Below, piece by piece: positions 26,833-39,683 of a stretch of DNA of 64,000 bases (its first letter is position 1; each line of letters opens with the position of its first letter). The notes under the pieces are model-generated. The model ran no database searches. It was not told the DNA's origin and saw only the letters and a program-made list of their open reading frames with translations. The position numbers were made by a program, and so were the translations under genes. Source of the DNA: Burkholderia catarinensis (GTDB lineage Bacteria > Pseudomonadota > Gammaproteobacteria > Burkholderiales > Burkholderiaceae); contig NZ_MDEQ02000010.1 of NCBI RefSeq assembly GCF_001883705.2, positions 62,001 through 126,000 on the forward strand, in the 5' to 3' direction.

Positions 26833-27399
26833 ATGGATACGATCAGGACACTCAACGAAGCCCGCCAGCAGATCCAGCAGTCGATCTTCGATCTGTTCAA
26901 GGGGCTGTCATTCAGCGAACGGCTCGCGCAGGGCGCGCTGATGGCGCTCCAGGCCGTCTGCAGCGCCTGCCTCGCGTATGCGATCGGCCGCGCGATGCAC
27001 ACCGAGCAGGCCGTGTGGGCGGCGATCACAGCGATCGCCGTCACGCAGCACAACTATTCGGACACGATGTCGCTGTCGCGCGACCAGTTCATCGGCGCGA
27101 TGGTCGGCGGCGTGCTCGGCTTCGCCGGCGCGGCGCTCGGCGGCGACCGCCTCGTCGCGTACGCGATTACCGTCGCGGTCGTGATCGTCTGTTGCTGGTG
27201 CCTGAATGTCGGCAGCGCGGCGCGGCTCGGCGGCGTAACCGCAACGATCGTGCTGCTGTTTCCGGGCAATGGCCCGCTGTGGGACGTTCCGCTGATGCGG
27301 CTCGGCGAGGTGACGCTCGGCACCGTGTGTGCGCTCGGCGTGTGCTGGGGGATGTCGCGGATCGAGCGGCTCTGGTTCCGCCGCGCGGCGGCAAAGTGA
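26833..27399 (+). CDS. FUSC-type membrane protein, short form
   Basis: 188 residues. After a short amphipathic N-terminus (RTLNEARQQIQQSIFDLFKGLSFSERLAQ) come about five to six helices, including ACLAYAIGRAMHTEQAVWAAITAIAVTQ, the signature of the FUSC (aromatic-acid exporter-like) membrane domain, and MRLGEVTLGTVCALGVCW. Full-length FUSC proteins carry two such halves plus soluble domains; this is a single half. It follows the MFS gene by 41 nt and may belong to its operon. Substrate unknown. Confidence 0.8.
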   Translation: MDTIRTLNEARQQIQQSIFDLFKGLSFSERLAQGALMALQAVCSACLAYAIGRAMHTEQAVWAAITAIAVTQHNYSDTMSLSRDQFIGAMVGGVLGFAGAALGGDRLVAYAITVAVVIVCCWCLNVGSAARLGGVTATIVLLFPGNGPLWDVPLMRLGEVTLGTVCALGVCWGMSRIERLWFRRAAAK

Positions 27400-27451
27400 C
27401 GCGGCGCCGGGCAACGCGCCCGGCAGCCGGATGAACGATCGGAAAGAACCG

Positions 27452-27841
27452 TTACGGACCGACCCGCAGCACGATGCCCGAACCGATCTGCACGAGCAGA
27501 TAGTCGCCGCCGACGCCGACCCACTGATAGCCGCGCGGCGGCGCACTCAGACGATAGCCGCGCCAGTCCTCGACCACGTACTGGCGATCGCGGAATTCGC
27601 CGGGCAGCCGGTCGCCCTTGTGCCACTCGCGACGCGGCTGGTCGGCCCAGCGCGGCGGCACGTCGTCCTCGCGGCGCATCTGGCCGGGCGGCATGTGCTT
27701 CGGACCGTGGCCGCGCTGCATGCCGTGATTGCCGTGGTCACCGTGATTGTCATCGTTGCCGTGATCCTGCGCCATCGCGGCCGGCGCGGTGAAACCCGCC
27801 GCGATCAGCGCAGCCAGTATCATCCCGTGCATCTTCTTCAT
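27452..27841 (-). CDS. RcnB family periplasmic protein
   Basis: 129 residues. Strong ribosome site GGAGGGAAGGAC before ATG. A signal peptide (cleavage after AMA) leads into a His/Asp/Asn-rich stretch (DHGNDDNHGDHGNHG) that could bind metal, then the RcnB-family C-terminus WRGYRLSAPPRGYQWVGVGGDYLLVQIGSGIVLRV. E. coli RcnB is a periplasmic protein that helps keep nickel and cobalt homeostasis with the RcnA exporter; no rcnA is seen here, so the metal link is only by family. Convergent with the FUSC gene. Confidence 0.85.
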   Translation of the reverse strand: MKKMHGMILAALIAAGFTAPAAMAQDHGNDDNHGDHGNHGMQRGHGPKHMPPGQMRREDDVPPRWADQPRREWHKGDRLPGEFRDRQYVVEDWRGYRLSAPPRGYQWVGVGGDYLLVQIGSGIVLRVGP

Positions 27842-27942
27842 TGTCCTTCCCTCCGTGTTGTCACGTCGAACGAAACCACCCGGACTCGCTAAGGAAGACT
27901 AGCACACGGCATCGCGCAACCGCATGACCGCATGACCGCGCG

Positions 27943-29724
27943 TCACGCCGCCTGCTGCTGGTACTGGATCCGGTGCAGGTGCGCGTAGAGGCCGCCGTGG
28001 CGCAGCAATTCGTCGTGGCTGCCCTCTTCGACGATCTTGCCGGCCTCGAGCACGAGAATGCGGTCCGCGCGCTCGATCGTCGACAGCCGGTGCGCGATCA
28101 CGAGCGTCGTGCGGCCTTCCATCAGCCTTTCGAGCGCGGCCTGCACGTGGCGCTCCGATTCCGAATCGAGGGCCGACGTTGCTTCGTCGAGGATCAGGAT
28201 CGGCGCGTCCTTGTAGATCGCGCGCGCGATCGCAAGCCGCTGACGCTGTCCGCCGGACAGCCGCATCCCGTTGCCGCCGACGAGCGTATCGAGCCCGTCG
28301 GGCATCGCAGCAACGGCATCGGCGAGGTTCGCGGCCTCGAGCGCAGCCTGCACGCGCGCGCGGTCGGGCGTCTGCCCGTACGCGACGTTCGCGGCGATCG
28401 TGTCGTTGAACAGCACGACGTCCTGGCTGACCATCGCCATCTGGCCGCGCAGCGCGTGGAGGTCATAGTCGGCAACTCGCACGCCGTCGACCAGGATCGC
28501 GCCATCCGTCGGGTCGAAGAAGCGCGGCAGCAGGTTCACGAGCGTCGTCTTGCCGCTGCCGGACGGCCCCGCGAGCGCGATCATCTCGCCCGGCGCGACC
28601 TTGAACGAGATGCGGTCGAGCGTCGGCCGCTCGGCCGCGCCGTAGTCGAACGACACGTTGCGGAACTCGATCTCGCCACGCGCATGCGTCAGCGGCCGGT
28701 CGCCGCCCTGCGGCTCGGCCGGCTCGTCGATCAGCCCGAAGATCAGCTCGGCGGCCGTCATCCCGCGCTGCAGCGGCTGGTTGACGTCGATCAGGTGTTT
28801 GAGCGGCGAGATCACCAGCAGCATCGACGTGACGAACGCGACGAAGCCGCCGACCGTCGTCTGGTCGTTCGTCGACTGCACGACCGCGATCGTGATCACG
28901 ACCGCGAGCGCGATCGACGCGAGGAACTGCGTGAGCGGCTGCGCGAGGCCACCCGAGATCGTCATGCGCATCGCATAGCCGCGCAGGCGCTTGCTCATCG
29001 CGGAGAAGCGGTCCATCTCGTACGCCTCGCCGTTGTGCACCTTGACGACCTTGTAGCCGCCGACCGTCTCCTCGACGATGTACGACAGCTCGTTGGTCAG
29101 CGTCTGGTGCTCGCGGTTCAGGCGGCGCAGGCGGCGGTTGATCTTGCTGACGAGCCAGCCGATGCCGGGCAGGATCACCGCAACGATCAGCGTGAGCCGC
29201 CAGTTCAGGTAGAACAGGTAGCCGAGCAGGAACATCACCGTCAGCGAATCGCGCACGAGCGTGACCATCACGCCCGTCAGCACCGACAGGATCTGGTTGA
29301 CCTCGAATACGATCGCGTTGATCACCGTGCTCGCGGTTTCGCGCTGGAAGAACGACGCGCCCGTGTGGAGCATCCGCTGGAACATCTCGAGCCGCAGTTG
29401 CAGCAGGATGCGGTTCGATACGTAGTTGAGCAGGTAATTCGATGCGTACTGCGATACGCCGCGCACCAGCGCGAGACCGATCACCGCGATCGGCACGTAC
29501 CATTTCGCGCGGTCGCTGCCGTGCACGCCGAAGCCGTGGTCGAGGAGCGGCTTGAGCAGCGCCGGAATACCGGCTTCGGTGGCCGCGACGACGCCCATCG
29601 TCATCACGGCGAGCACCACGATGCCGATAAGCGGCCGGATGTACGGCCACAGGCGCTTGAGGACCGTGACCGGCGAAGTGCCGGTGCCGTCCATCGGTTT
29701 GCGAAGAGTGTTCTGGGTTTCCAA
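27943..29724 (-). CDS. msbA: MsbA, lipid A export ABC transporter
   Basis: 593 residues, a half-transporter with fused ATPase. Six membrane helices (about 25-320), then Walker [11 protein letters not shown]-loop, signature [14 protein letters not shown], Walker [13 protein letters not shown] and the switch His in VIAHRLST. MsbA flips core-lipid A across the inner membrane. A perfect TATAAT lies about 90 nt upstream. It is divergent from a set of LPS glycosyltransferases and waaL, consistent with a lipid A-core role. Confidence 0.95.
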   Translation of the reverse strand: METQNTLRKPMDGTGTSPVTVLKRLWPYIRPLIGIVVLAVMTMGVVAATEAGIPALLKPLLDHGFGVHGSDRAKWYVPIAVIGLALVRGVSQYASNYLLNYVSNRILLQLRLEMFQRMLHTGASFFQRETASTVINAIVFEVNQILSVLTGVMVTLVRDSLTVMFLLGYLFYLNWRLTLIVAVILPGIGWLVSKINRRLRRLNREHQTLTNELSYIVEETVGGYKVVKVHNGEAYEMDRFSAMSKRLRGYAMRMTISGGLAQPLTQFLASIALAVVITIAVVQSTNDQTTVGGFVAFVTSMLLVISPLKHLIDVNQPLQRGMTAAELIFGLIDEPAEPQGGDRPLTHARGEIEFRNVSFDYGAAERPTLDRISFKVAPGEMIALAGPSGSGKTTLVNLLPRFFDPTDGAILVDGVRVADYDLHALRGQMAMVSQDVVLFNDTIAANVAYGQTPDRARVQAALEAANLADAVAAMPDGLDTLVGGNGMRLSGGQRQRLAIARAIYKDAPILILDEATSALDSESERHVQAALERLMEGRTTLVIAHRLSTIERADRILVLEAGKIVEEGSHDELLRHGGLYAHLHRIQYQQQAA

Positions 29725-29813
29725 GGCAATCCTTCTTGAGCCGCGATGCGGCGCCCGGCGCGTGGCCGCCCGGGATTTCGCCCCTGTCGGGCGGGTGCCG
29801 AAAAGGGCTCAAC

Positions 29814-29819
29814 ATTATA
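29814..29819 (-). promoter_or_regulatory. candidate -10 box of msbA
   Basis: Perfect TATAAT on the minus strand in GGCTATAATGTTG, 90 nt before the msbA ATG. No good -35. Confidence 0.5.
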
Positions 29820-29877
29820 GCCGCACCGCCCCGGCCGGCACGGTCGTGGCCGATGCGGCCGGCGGCCGGGCCGCGGG

Positions 29878-29883
29878 TATACT
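29878..29883 (+). promoter_or_regulatory. candidate -10 box of the first glycosyltransferase
   Basis: TATACT in GGGTATACTGCC, 37 nt before the ATG at 29920. Confidence 0.5.
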
Positions 29884-29919
29884 GCCGCTCACCGATTTCT
29901 CCGCCTTTCCGACGATTTC

Positions 29920-30672
29920 ATGGCTGAACCCTCCCTCGGCGTCGCCCTCATCGCCCTCAACGCGTCCGCTCGGCTCGCGCAGTGCCTCGATGCGCTGTCG
30001 TTCGCCGACGATGTTGTCGTCATCGACGGCGGCAGCACCGACGATACCGTCGCGATCGCGCAGGCGCACGGCGCGCGCGTGATCGTCGAGCGCGACTGGC
30101 CGGGCTTCGGCCCGCAGAAGAACCGCGCGCTCGACGCGCTCGGCACCGACTGGATCCTGTCGCTCGATACCGACGAGGTCGTCAGCCCGGAGCTCGCGCG
30201 GTCGATCCGCGAGGCGATCCGCGCGCCGGCCGCCCAGGTCTATGCGCTCGACCGGCTGTCGAGCTTCTGCGGCCAGTGGATCCATCACAGCGGCTGGTAT
30301 CCGGACTGGGTGCCGCGCCTGTTCCGGCGCGGCACCGCGCGCTTCTCGGACGATCTCGTGCACGAGCGCCTCGTGTTCGATACCGCCGCGCAGCGCCTGC
30401 CCGGCAAGCTGATGCACTATTCGTACGAAGACTTCGAAACCGTCGTGCGCAAGCTCGACGCGTATTCGACGGCCGGCGCGCGCCAGCGCCGCGCAGCCGG
30501 TCAGCGCGGCGGCTTCGGCAAGGCGCTCGCGCGCGGCGCATGGGCGTTCGTGCGCACCTACGTGCTGCGGCGCGGGTTCCTCGACGGCCGCGCGGGCTTC
30601 ATGATCGCCGTGTTCAACGCGGAAACCGTGTATTACCGCTTCCTGAAGCTCGGCCACGCACCGGCGCGCTGA
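29920..30672 (+). CDS. Family-2 glycosyltransferase (WaaE/KdtX type)
   Basis: 250 residues. GT-A fold: LGVALIALNASARLAQCLDALSFADDVVVIDGGSTDDT, then PGFGPQKNRALD and the metal-binding DxD in SLDTDEVVSPEL. HYSYEDFETVVRKLDAYS and the C-terminal YRFLKLGH segment are typical of the WaaE/KdtX group of beta-1,4-glucosyltransferases acting on lipopolysaccharide inner-core heptose. A cytosolic or membrane-attached enzyme. Context (msbA, waaL, heptosyltransferases) supports a core-oligosaccharide role; donor and linkage are inferred only from the family. Confidence 0.88.
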   Translation: MAEPSLGVALIALNASARLAQCLDALSFADDVVVIDGGSTDDTVAIAQAHGARVIVERDWPGFGPQKNRALDALGTDWILSLDTDEVVSPELARSIREAIRAPAAQVYALDRLSSFCGQWIHHSGWYPDWVPRLFRRGTARFSDDLVHERLVFDTAAQRLPGKLMHYSYEDFETVVRKLDAYSTAGARQRRAAGQRGGFGKALARGAWAFVRTYVLRRGFLDGRAGFMIAVFNAETVYYRFLKLGHAPAR

Positions 30673-30714
30673 GCGCCCGCCCCGCGCACCGCCGGCGCGC
30701 GACCGGCCCGGCGG

Positions 30715-30720
30715 TACAAT
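30715..30720 (+). promoter_or_regulatory. candidate -10 box of the second glycosyltransferase
   Basis: TACAAT in GCGGTACAATGCC, 84 nt before the ATG at 30804. Confidence 0.4.
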
Positions 30721-30803
30721 GCCGAGTTGCCCGCGCCGTGCGTGCCTGCCCGAGAGGCGGTGCCGTGCGCCGCCCGCCACGACGACCACCGAATCCGACC
30801 GCC

Positions 30804-31646
30804 ATGTTCTCCATCATCATTCCGACCTGGAACAACCTGCCGTACCTCAAGCTCGTCGTCGACAGCCTGCGCCGCCACTCCGCGTATGACCACCAGATCA
30901 TCGTGCACGTGAACGACGGCTCGGACGGCACGCTCGACTGGGTACGCGGCGAAGGTATCGAACATACCGCGTCGCCGACCAACATCGGCATCTGCCATGC
31001 GGTGAACTGGGCCGCCGCGCGCGCGACGCGCGACTACGTCGTCTACATGAACGACGACATGTTCTGCTGCCCCGGCTGGGACGCGGCGCTCGTGCGCCGC
31101 ATCGAACAGATGCCGACCGACCTCTTCATGCTGTCGGGCACGATGGTCGAGCCGGTCGACACGCGCAACCCGTGCGTCGTCGTCAGCAACTTCGGCCGCG
31201 ACGCCGAGCATTTCGACGCGGCGGGCCTCGTCGACGCAACCCCGCGGCTCGCGCGCGCGGACTGGCTCGGCTCGACCTGGCCGCCGACGCTCGTGCACCG
31301 CGACTGGTGGAACCGGATCGGCGGCTACAGCAGCGAGCTGTCGCCCGGGATGAGCAGCGACAACGACTTCTCGATGAAATTGTGGGACGCCGGTTGCCGG
31401 ATCTTCATCGGCGTCGGCGACAGCCTCGTCTATCACTTCCAGCAGAAAAGCACGGGCAAGATCGTCAAGAACGACGGCCGCCGCCAGTTCCTGAATAAAT
31501 GGGGCATGACCCAGGCGACGTTCGACCGCTATTACCTGCACCGCGGCGAGCCGGTCGGCACGCGCATCGCGCTCGAGACGCCGGCCGTCGAAGGGCGCCT
31601 GAAGCGCGCGCTGCTGCGTTCGCGGATCAAGCGCGCATTCAGCTGA
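30804..31646 (+). CDS. Family-2 glycosyltransferase of the LPS region
   Basis: 280 residues. Begins directly with the GT-A fold MFSIIIPTWNNLPYLKLVVDSL, then HVNDGSDGTLDW, TNIGICHAVNWAA and the metal site YMNDDMFCCPGWD. The acceptor half has SSDNDFSMKLWDAGCRIF and a basic C-terminus (RLKRALLRSRIKRAFS) likely to touch the membrane. Start codon by homology. A different subgroup from the upstream enzyme, so it probably adds a different sugar. The exact donor cannot be predicted. Confidence 0.87.
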   Translation: MFSIIIPTWNNLPYLKLVVDSLRRHSAYDHQIIVHVNDGSDGTLDWVRGEGIEHTASPTNIGICHAVNWAAARATRDYVVYMNDDMFCCPGWDAALVRRIEQMPTDLFMLSGTMVEPVDTRNPCVVVSNFGRDAEHFDAAGLVDATPRLARADWLGSTWPPTLVHRDWWNRIGGYSSELSPGMSSDNDFSMKLWDAGCRIFIGVGDSLVYHFQQKSTGKIVKNDGRRQFLNKWGMTQATFDRYYLHRGEPVGTRIALETPAVEGRLKRALLRSRIKRAFS

Positions 31647-31687
31647 TCGGGCCCCGAAAACGGCCCGGAAACACCACCTGCTTCGCG

Positions 31688-31693
31688 TATACT
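31688..31693 (+). promoter_or_regulatory. candidate -10 box of waaL
   Basis: TATACT in GCGTATACTGCG, 86 nt before the waaL ATG. A short inverted repeat CGGGCC / GGCCCG precedes it at about 31650-31670. Confidence 0.45.
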
Positions 31694-31779
31694 GCGCCGT
31701 TCGTCCCGGCTCTCCCGCCGGGCCGCGCGGTGCGCAGCACAACGCCAGCAAGCCGCATTCGTCCATTCGACAGGTTCCG

Positions 31780-33060
31780 ATGCTTTCGTTTTCCGCTCCC
31801 GCCACGCGGCGCCTGACCGCCGCCCGCGCATTCGCCGTCGCCGCGCTCTGCATGGTGCCCGTCTCGACCGCACTGACCAACGTGTTCTGCGGGCTGTTCG
31901 CCGCCTCGCTCGTGATCTCGCCCGAATTCTGGCGCGACCTGCGCTCGTTCGTCACCGATCCGGCTTCGCTCGCGGCGCTGCTGATCCTGGCCGCACTGGC
32001 CGCCAGCGTCACGTATACGGTCGCGCCGCACAACAAGGCGTGGAACTGGGTCGCCAAGTACGACAAGCTGCTGCTGCTGCCGTTCGCGGTGCTTGCGTTC
32101 CGTCATTCGAACTGGGCGCCGATCGTGCGGCGCTGCTGGTTCGGCACGCTGTGCGTGATCCTGCTGCTGTCGACGACCAACTATCTCGGATTGACGTCGA
32201 TCGGGCCCGCGCACGCGACCGAGCTGCCGCTGTCGCGCGCGTGGGTGTTCAAGAACCACATCGCCGCCGGCATGTTCGGCGCGCTGCTGTTCTACCAGGC
32301 GGCCGATCTCGCGCTGGCGGCCCGCACGGCGCTGTCGCGTGCCGCGTATGCGGGCGTCGCCGCATGGTCGCTCGTCAACGTGTTCGTGATGCTGCAGGGA
32401 CGCACGGGGCAGGTCATCGCGCTGCTGCTGATCCTCGTGGTCGCCGTGCGTTTCATTCTGCTGCTGCGCCGGCAGTCGGCGCTGCGCGCGGGGCTTGCCG
32501 CCGGCATGCTCGTGCTGGCCGGCGTCGCGCTCGTGGTCGCCGCGTGCACGGTTCACAACGGCCGGCTCACGAAGGTCGTGACGGAAGTGCAGCAATACCG
32601 GCAGAGCGATGCCGCCACATCGACCGGACTGCGCCTCGAGTGGTACAAGAAGGGGCTCGAACTGTATCGCCAGCGCCCCGTGATCGGCTACGGCGCGGGC
32701 GGCCTCGAATCCGAATTCGAGAAGCTCGCGGCCGGCAAGACGGCGGCCGAAGGCCAGCTCACGTCGAACCCGCACAATGAATACCTGCTGATGGCCGTGC
32801 AGCTCGGCACGCTCGGCCTGCTGCTGTTCCTCAACCTGATCGTGCAGATCGCGCGCGGGAGCCGCATGCTCGATCCGCGCTCGCGGCAATTGCTGCTCGC
32901 GTGGCTCGCGATCTTCGCGATCGGCAGTCTCGCGAATTCGCTGCTGCTCGATTTCGCCGAAGGACACCTGATCGTGCTGCTGGCCGGCATCCTGCTCGGT
33001 TGCGGCGAGCGCAGCGAGTCGCTGCCGCGCGAGACGTCGGCGATCCGGCGCAGCGCGTAA
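31780..33060 (+). CDS. waaL: O-antigen ligase
   Basis: 426 residues, about ten to twelve membrane helices. The large periplasmic loop typical of the Wzy_C/WaaL family lies between about residues 255 and 345, containing RLEWYKKGLELYRQRPVIGYGAGGLESEF and the key His region SNPHNEYLLMAVQLGTLGL (the HNxxLxxxxxxG motif of ligases). It attaches O-antigen polymer to core-lipid A on the periplasmic face. Position in the LPS core cluster agrees. A Wzy polymerase is the alternative within the family but is less likely in this context. Confidence 0.88.
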   Translation: MLSFSAPATRRLTAARAFAVAALCMVPVSTALTNVFCGLFAASLVISPEFWRDLRSFVTDPASLAALLILAALAASVTYTVAPHNKAWNWVAKYDKLLLLPFAVLAFRHSNWAPIVRRCWFGTLCVILLLSTTNYLGLTSIGPAHATELPLSRAWVFKNHIAAGMFGALLFYQAADLALAARTALSRAAYAGVAAWSLVNVFVMLQGRTGQVIALLLILVVAVRFILLLRRQSALRAGLAAGMLVLAGVALVVAACTVHNGRLTKVVTEVQQYRQSDAATSTGLRLEWYKKGLELYRQRPVIGYGAGGLESEFEKLAAGKTAAEGQLTSNPHNEYLLMAVQLGTLGLLLFLNLIVQIARGSRMLDPRSRQLLLAWLAIFAIGSLANSLLLDFAEGHLIVLLAGILLGCGERSESLPRETSAIRRSA

Positions 33061-33192
33061 CGCACGACGGCATACGCTCCGCTGCCGGCCGGCGTCGGCC
33101 GCGGCGGAGGCACCGGGCGTCAAAGCAAGCGAGCCGCGGCTCGTCGCGAAACAAGCCCCGGCGAACGAAGTAACGCGCGCGCGACCCGCGCG

Positions 33193-34371
33193 TCAGTCGG
33201 ATCCGGTGCGATGCAGTCGCGACGTATCGACGGCCACTTCGGCCGGGCCCGGCGGATTCAGCCCGAGCATCTCGGCCGCCGCGGCTTTCACGCGCTGCGC
33301 GCCGAGATTGACGAGGCAGTCGCTGCGGCTGTCGACGTGGCGCTCGCAGCCCTCGTGCCGGCACGGCACGCAATCGCCCTCCCCCTGCAGCAGCCACACG
33401 TTCCCGTGCCGCCCCGAGCCGCGCAGCGGCCACGGATTCTCGGTCGCGGGCCAGTGCTGCGGCCACGGCCCCCAGCGCACGGGGTCGGACGGGCCGAACA
33501 GCGCGATCGTGTCGGTGCCCGTCGCGGCCGCGACGTGCGTCGCGCCGGTATCGGGCCCGATAAAGAGCCGCGCGCGCCGCACGAGCTCGGCGCTCTCGCC
33601 GAACGTGAGGCGGCCGACCAGGTTCAGCACGTCGCCGCCCGCTTCGGCCGCGACCTGCTCCGCATACTCGCGCTCGTTGTCGGCCGGACCGCCCGACAGC
33701 GCGACCGCGAAGCCGTGCTCGCGCAGCCAGCCGATCATCTCGACCCAGCCGTCGAGCCGCCATTGCTTGTAACGGAACATCGGATACGGATGCAGGACGA
33801 CCAGCGGCTTGCCGTCACGGAGCGCCGGCGACTCGGCGAGCCACGCGTCGAAGCGCGCGCGCCGCGCGGGATCGTCGCCGATGCCCGGCGCGACGACCTC
33901 GGACACCGGTTCGATGCCGATCACGGGTGCGAGCGCGAGCGTGCTGACGACCGTATGCGCGGATTCATGATGATTGATCGCGATCCCGTTCAGCATCCTC
34001 CGCGCGAGCCACGTGACACGCCCGGGATCGACGAGACCGACCCGCTTGCGGCCCGCGAACCAGCTATAGAAACGCGGCCGGTCGGAGCTCAGCGCCGCGC
34101 ACGCAAGATCGTAGCGGCGCCACATCGACAGCGCGTCGCGCAGCCGCTCGCGGAATCCCGCACGCTGCGCGACGACGATCACGCGCCGCACGTCCGGATT
34201 GTGCTCGAGCACGCCCTCGGTGCCGCGAAACACCAGCATGTCGATCTGCGCATCCGGCCAGCGGGCTTTCAGCGAACGCACGAGCGGCGTCGTCAGCAAC
34301 ACGTCGCCGATACGGCGCGGTGCGGCAACGAGGATGGTTCTGGGCGGGCGGGCGGAAGAAAACAGGGCCAC
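33193..34371 (-). CDS. Family-9 glycosyltransferase (heptosyltransferase-like)
   Basis: 392 residues, with a GTG start at 34369-34371. N-terminal ILVAAPRRIGDVLLTTPLVRSLKARWP is the heptosyltransferase start; the C-terminal half has ARLFIGPDTGATHVAAATGTDTIALFGPSDPVRWGPWP, the ADP-heptose-binding region of GT9. A Cys-rich segment (GDCVPCRHEGCERHVDSRSDCL) follows, as in other WaaQ-like enzymes. Likely adds a heptose to the LPS core in the cytosol. Convergent with waaL; 168 nt downstream of a second GT9 gene on the same strand. Confidence 0.88.
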   Translation of the reverse strand: MALFSSARPPRTILVAAPRRIGDVLLTTPLVRSLKARWPDAQIDMLVFRGTEGVLEHNPDVRRVIVVAQRAGFRERLRDALSMWRRYDLACAALSSDRPRFYSWFAGRKRVGLVDPGRVTWLARRMLNGIAINHHESAHTVVSTLALAPVIGIEPVSEVVAPGIGDDPARRARFDAWLAESPALRDGKPLVVLHPYPMFRYKQWRLDGWVEMIGWLREHGFAVALSGGPADNEREYAEQVAAEAGGDVLNLVGRLTFGESAELVRRARLFIGPDTGATHVAAATGTDTIALFGPSDPVRWGPWPQHWPATENPWPLRGSGRHGNVWLLQGEGDCVPCRHEGCERHVDSRSDCLVNLGAQRVKAAAAEMLGLNPPGPAEVAVDTSRLHRTGSD

Positions 34372-34539
34372 GGCGATTGATCTGGCTGGCTGAACAAGGC
34401 TGGCAATGTACAGGATTTTGCGGCAGCCGGCGCGGCATGGCGCACCGGCTGCCGCCGCGCTGATGCGGCCCCGCCAGCGGCCCCCGGTGCGGCAGGCGCC
34501 CGCGCGCCGGTGCTCGCACCGTACGCGGCGCCCCCGGTG

Positions 34540-35634
34540 CTACGACGCGATCGTCATGACCGAGGGCGTCGCAGCGGCCGCCGGCCGCGCACGTCCCGCG
34601 CCGGCCGCCGGCCCGTCGCGATGGCCGGCCTGCGGCAGCAGATGTCGCACCGCCCGCTCGACCTCGTCGACGCCGATCGTATCGACGGTTGCGCCGGCAC
34701 GCAGGATCACGTGCGGTACGCCGAGCGGATGCCAGCGCAGGTATTTCTCGGGACGGTCCTCGAACAGCGCGGCGACGGGCACGCCGAGCGCCGACGCGAG
34801 ATGCACCGGCGCGCTGTCGGCCGAGACGACCACGTCGAGCAGGCTCGCGGCGGCCACCAGTTCGGCGACCGACGACGGCGCGACAGACCGCGCGCTCACG
34901 TCGCGCCACGCATCGTCCTCGGCGGCATCGCGGACGGCCGGGTCGCGGAACACGATCACGTCGGCGAACGGTGCAAGCCGCTCGCCGAGGTCGCGCCAGC
35001 GGTCGGCAGGCCAGCGGCGCTCGACCGCCTTGTTCGACACGAACAACCCGACGCGCGGCTTCGTGCGCTCTCCGAGCAGGCGATACCACGCATCCTGCAG
35101 CGTGCGGTCGGGATGAACCGACAGCTCGAGGCGATCGAGATCGGCGCGGCCGAGTTCGGGCACGAGCCGGAAACCCGACAGCGCCTCGTGGCACATCGGC
35201 CGCTGCGCGACATGCTCGGGCTTGCGATCGTCGAATTCGGTCTCGGCATCATGCCAGCGGCAATCTTTCGCGCCGAGCTGGCGCGCGAACTGCATGCTGC
35301 TGCGATGCATGCCGCCGTTCGGCACGACCACGAGATCGAACCGCAGGCGACGCAGGCGGCGCACGAGCCGCAGCCGGTCGAACACCGCGCGCATCCGCCC
35401 GGGACGGTCGTTGCGTTCGCATTGGCGGCTGTACACGTACGTGTGGACCGCCTGCACGTCCGGGTTGCCGGCCAGCGCGGCCGCGTTGTAGCGGTTCGCG
35501 ACCACATGCAGTTCCGCGCCAGGCCAGCGCTCCTTCAGCGCACGGAGAAACGCGGTCGTGCACAGCATGTCGCCCAGAAAATCAATCCGGATCACGAGGA
35601 TCCGCTGCGTCGGGTTCCCATTGGCCATGGTCAT
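34540..35634 (-). CDS. Family-9 glycosyltransferase (heptosyltransferase-like)
   Basis: About 364 residues. Two close in-frame ATG codons (35634, 35628) are possible; neither has a strong ribosome site. N-terminal ILVIRIDFLGDMLCTTAFLRALKERWPGAELHVV, then the donor-site region VVVSADSAPVHLASALGVPVAALFEDRPEKYLRWHP. The catalytic pattern is of the GT9 type but diverges from WaaC/WaaF at the end of the donor site. A Pro/Ala/Arg-rich tail of about 25 residues closes the protein. A core or O-antigen-initiating heptosyl role is inferred from context. Confidence 0.85.
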   Translation of the reverse strand: MTMANGNPTQRILVIRIDFLGDMLCTTAFLRALKERWPGAELHVVANRYNAAALAGNPDVQAVHTYVYSRQCERNDRPGRMRAVFDRLRLVRRLRRLRFDLVVVPNGGMHRSSMQFARQLGAKDCRWHDAETEFDDRKPEHVAQRPMCHEALSGFRLVPELGRADLDRLELSVHPDRTLQDAWYRLLGERTKPRVGLFVSNKAVERRWPADRWRDLGERLAPFADVIVFRDPAVRDAAEDDAWRDVSARSVAPSSVAELVAAASLLDVVVSADSAPVHLASALGVPVAALFEDRPEKYLRWHPLGVPHVILRAGATVDTIGVDEVERAVRHLLPQAGHRDGPAAGAGRARPAAAATPSVMTIAS

Positions 35635-35860
35635 GTGGTGACTGTCAGTTTTTCTCGTCGCGACGGGCCGTTCCACGGCACCCTGCTCCGGGACGGCCTG
35701 GTCGCGTGTTACCGCTCGCCATACGGATCCGCCCCCTTTATGCGCGCGATACCGGCGCCGCGCGCCGGATGAACCGCGGCCGGTGCCGCGTTCGTGCCGC
35801 TAGCGCCGGATTGTATAGCGTCCGGATGGCCGGCCCAAGCCCCGGTTACCCGGACACGTG

Positions 35861-35903
35861 AAAACGGCCCGCCGCACCGCACGCATGGCGATGCGACGGG
35901 CCG
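35861..35903 (-). terminator. Rho-independent terminator after dnaE
   Basis: On the minus strand CGGCCCG (35897-35903) pairs with CGGGCCG (35865-35871), extended by an inner CGCA/TGCG pairing, then TTTTCACG. 31 nt after the dnaE stop. Confidence 0.6.
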
Positions 35904-35934
35904 CGTATCGCGACAGCCGCCGGGCTGAACGCGG

Positions 35935-39468
<3,534 letters not shown>

Positions 39469-39475
39469 GGGCGCT

Positions 39476-39481
39476 ATTGTA
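39476..39481 (-). promoter_or_regulatory. candidate -10 box of dnaE, possibly leaderless
   Basis: TACAAT on the minus strand in GGCTACAATAGCGCCC directly before the ATG. Normal start-site spacing from this box would place the first base of the mRNA at or within 2 nt of the A of ATG. Confidence 0.45.
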
Positions 39482-39683
39482 GCCGCCCCGCCGCGCAGGC
39501 TGCCCAAAAAATCCCCGCGCCGGCCGTTTGGCCGATGCGCGCGACGACGCGTCGCGCCGCCGGCCAAACGGCCGGGTGCCGGTACGCGCGCGGTTTGCGG
39601 GATAATACGGTTTTTCGAATCAACGCCCCGGCTTCGCACCCTTTTTTGCGGGCCGCCGTGCGGCCGTTTCCCGTCGGACCATC

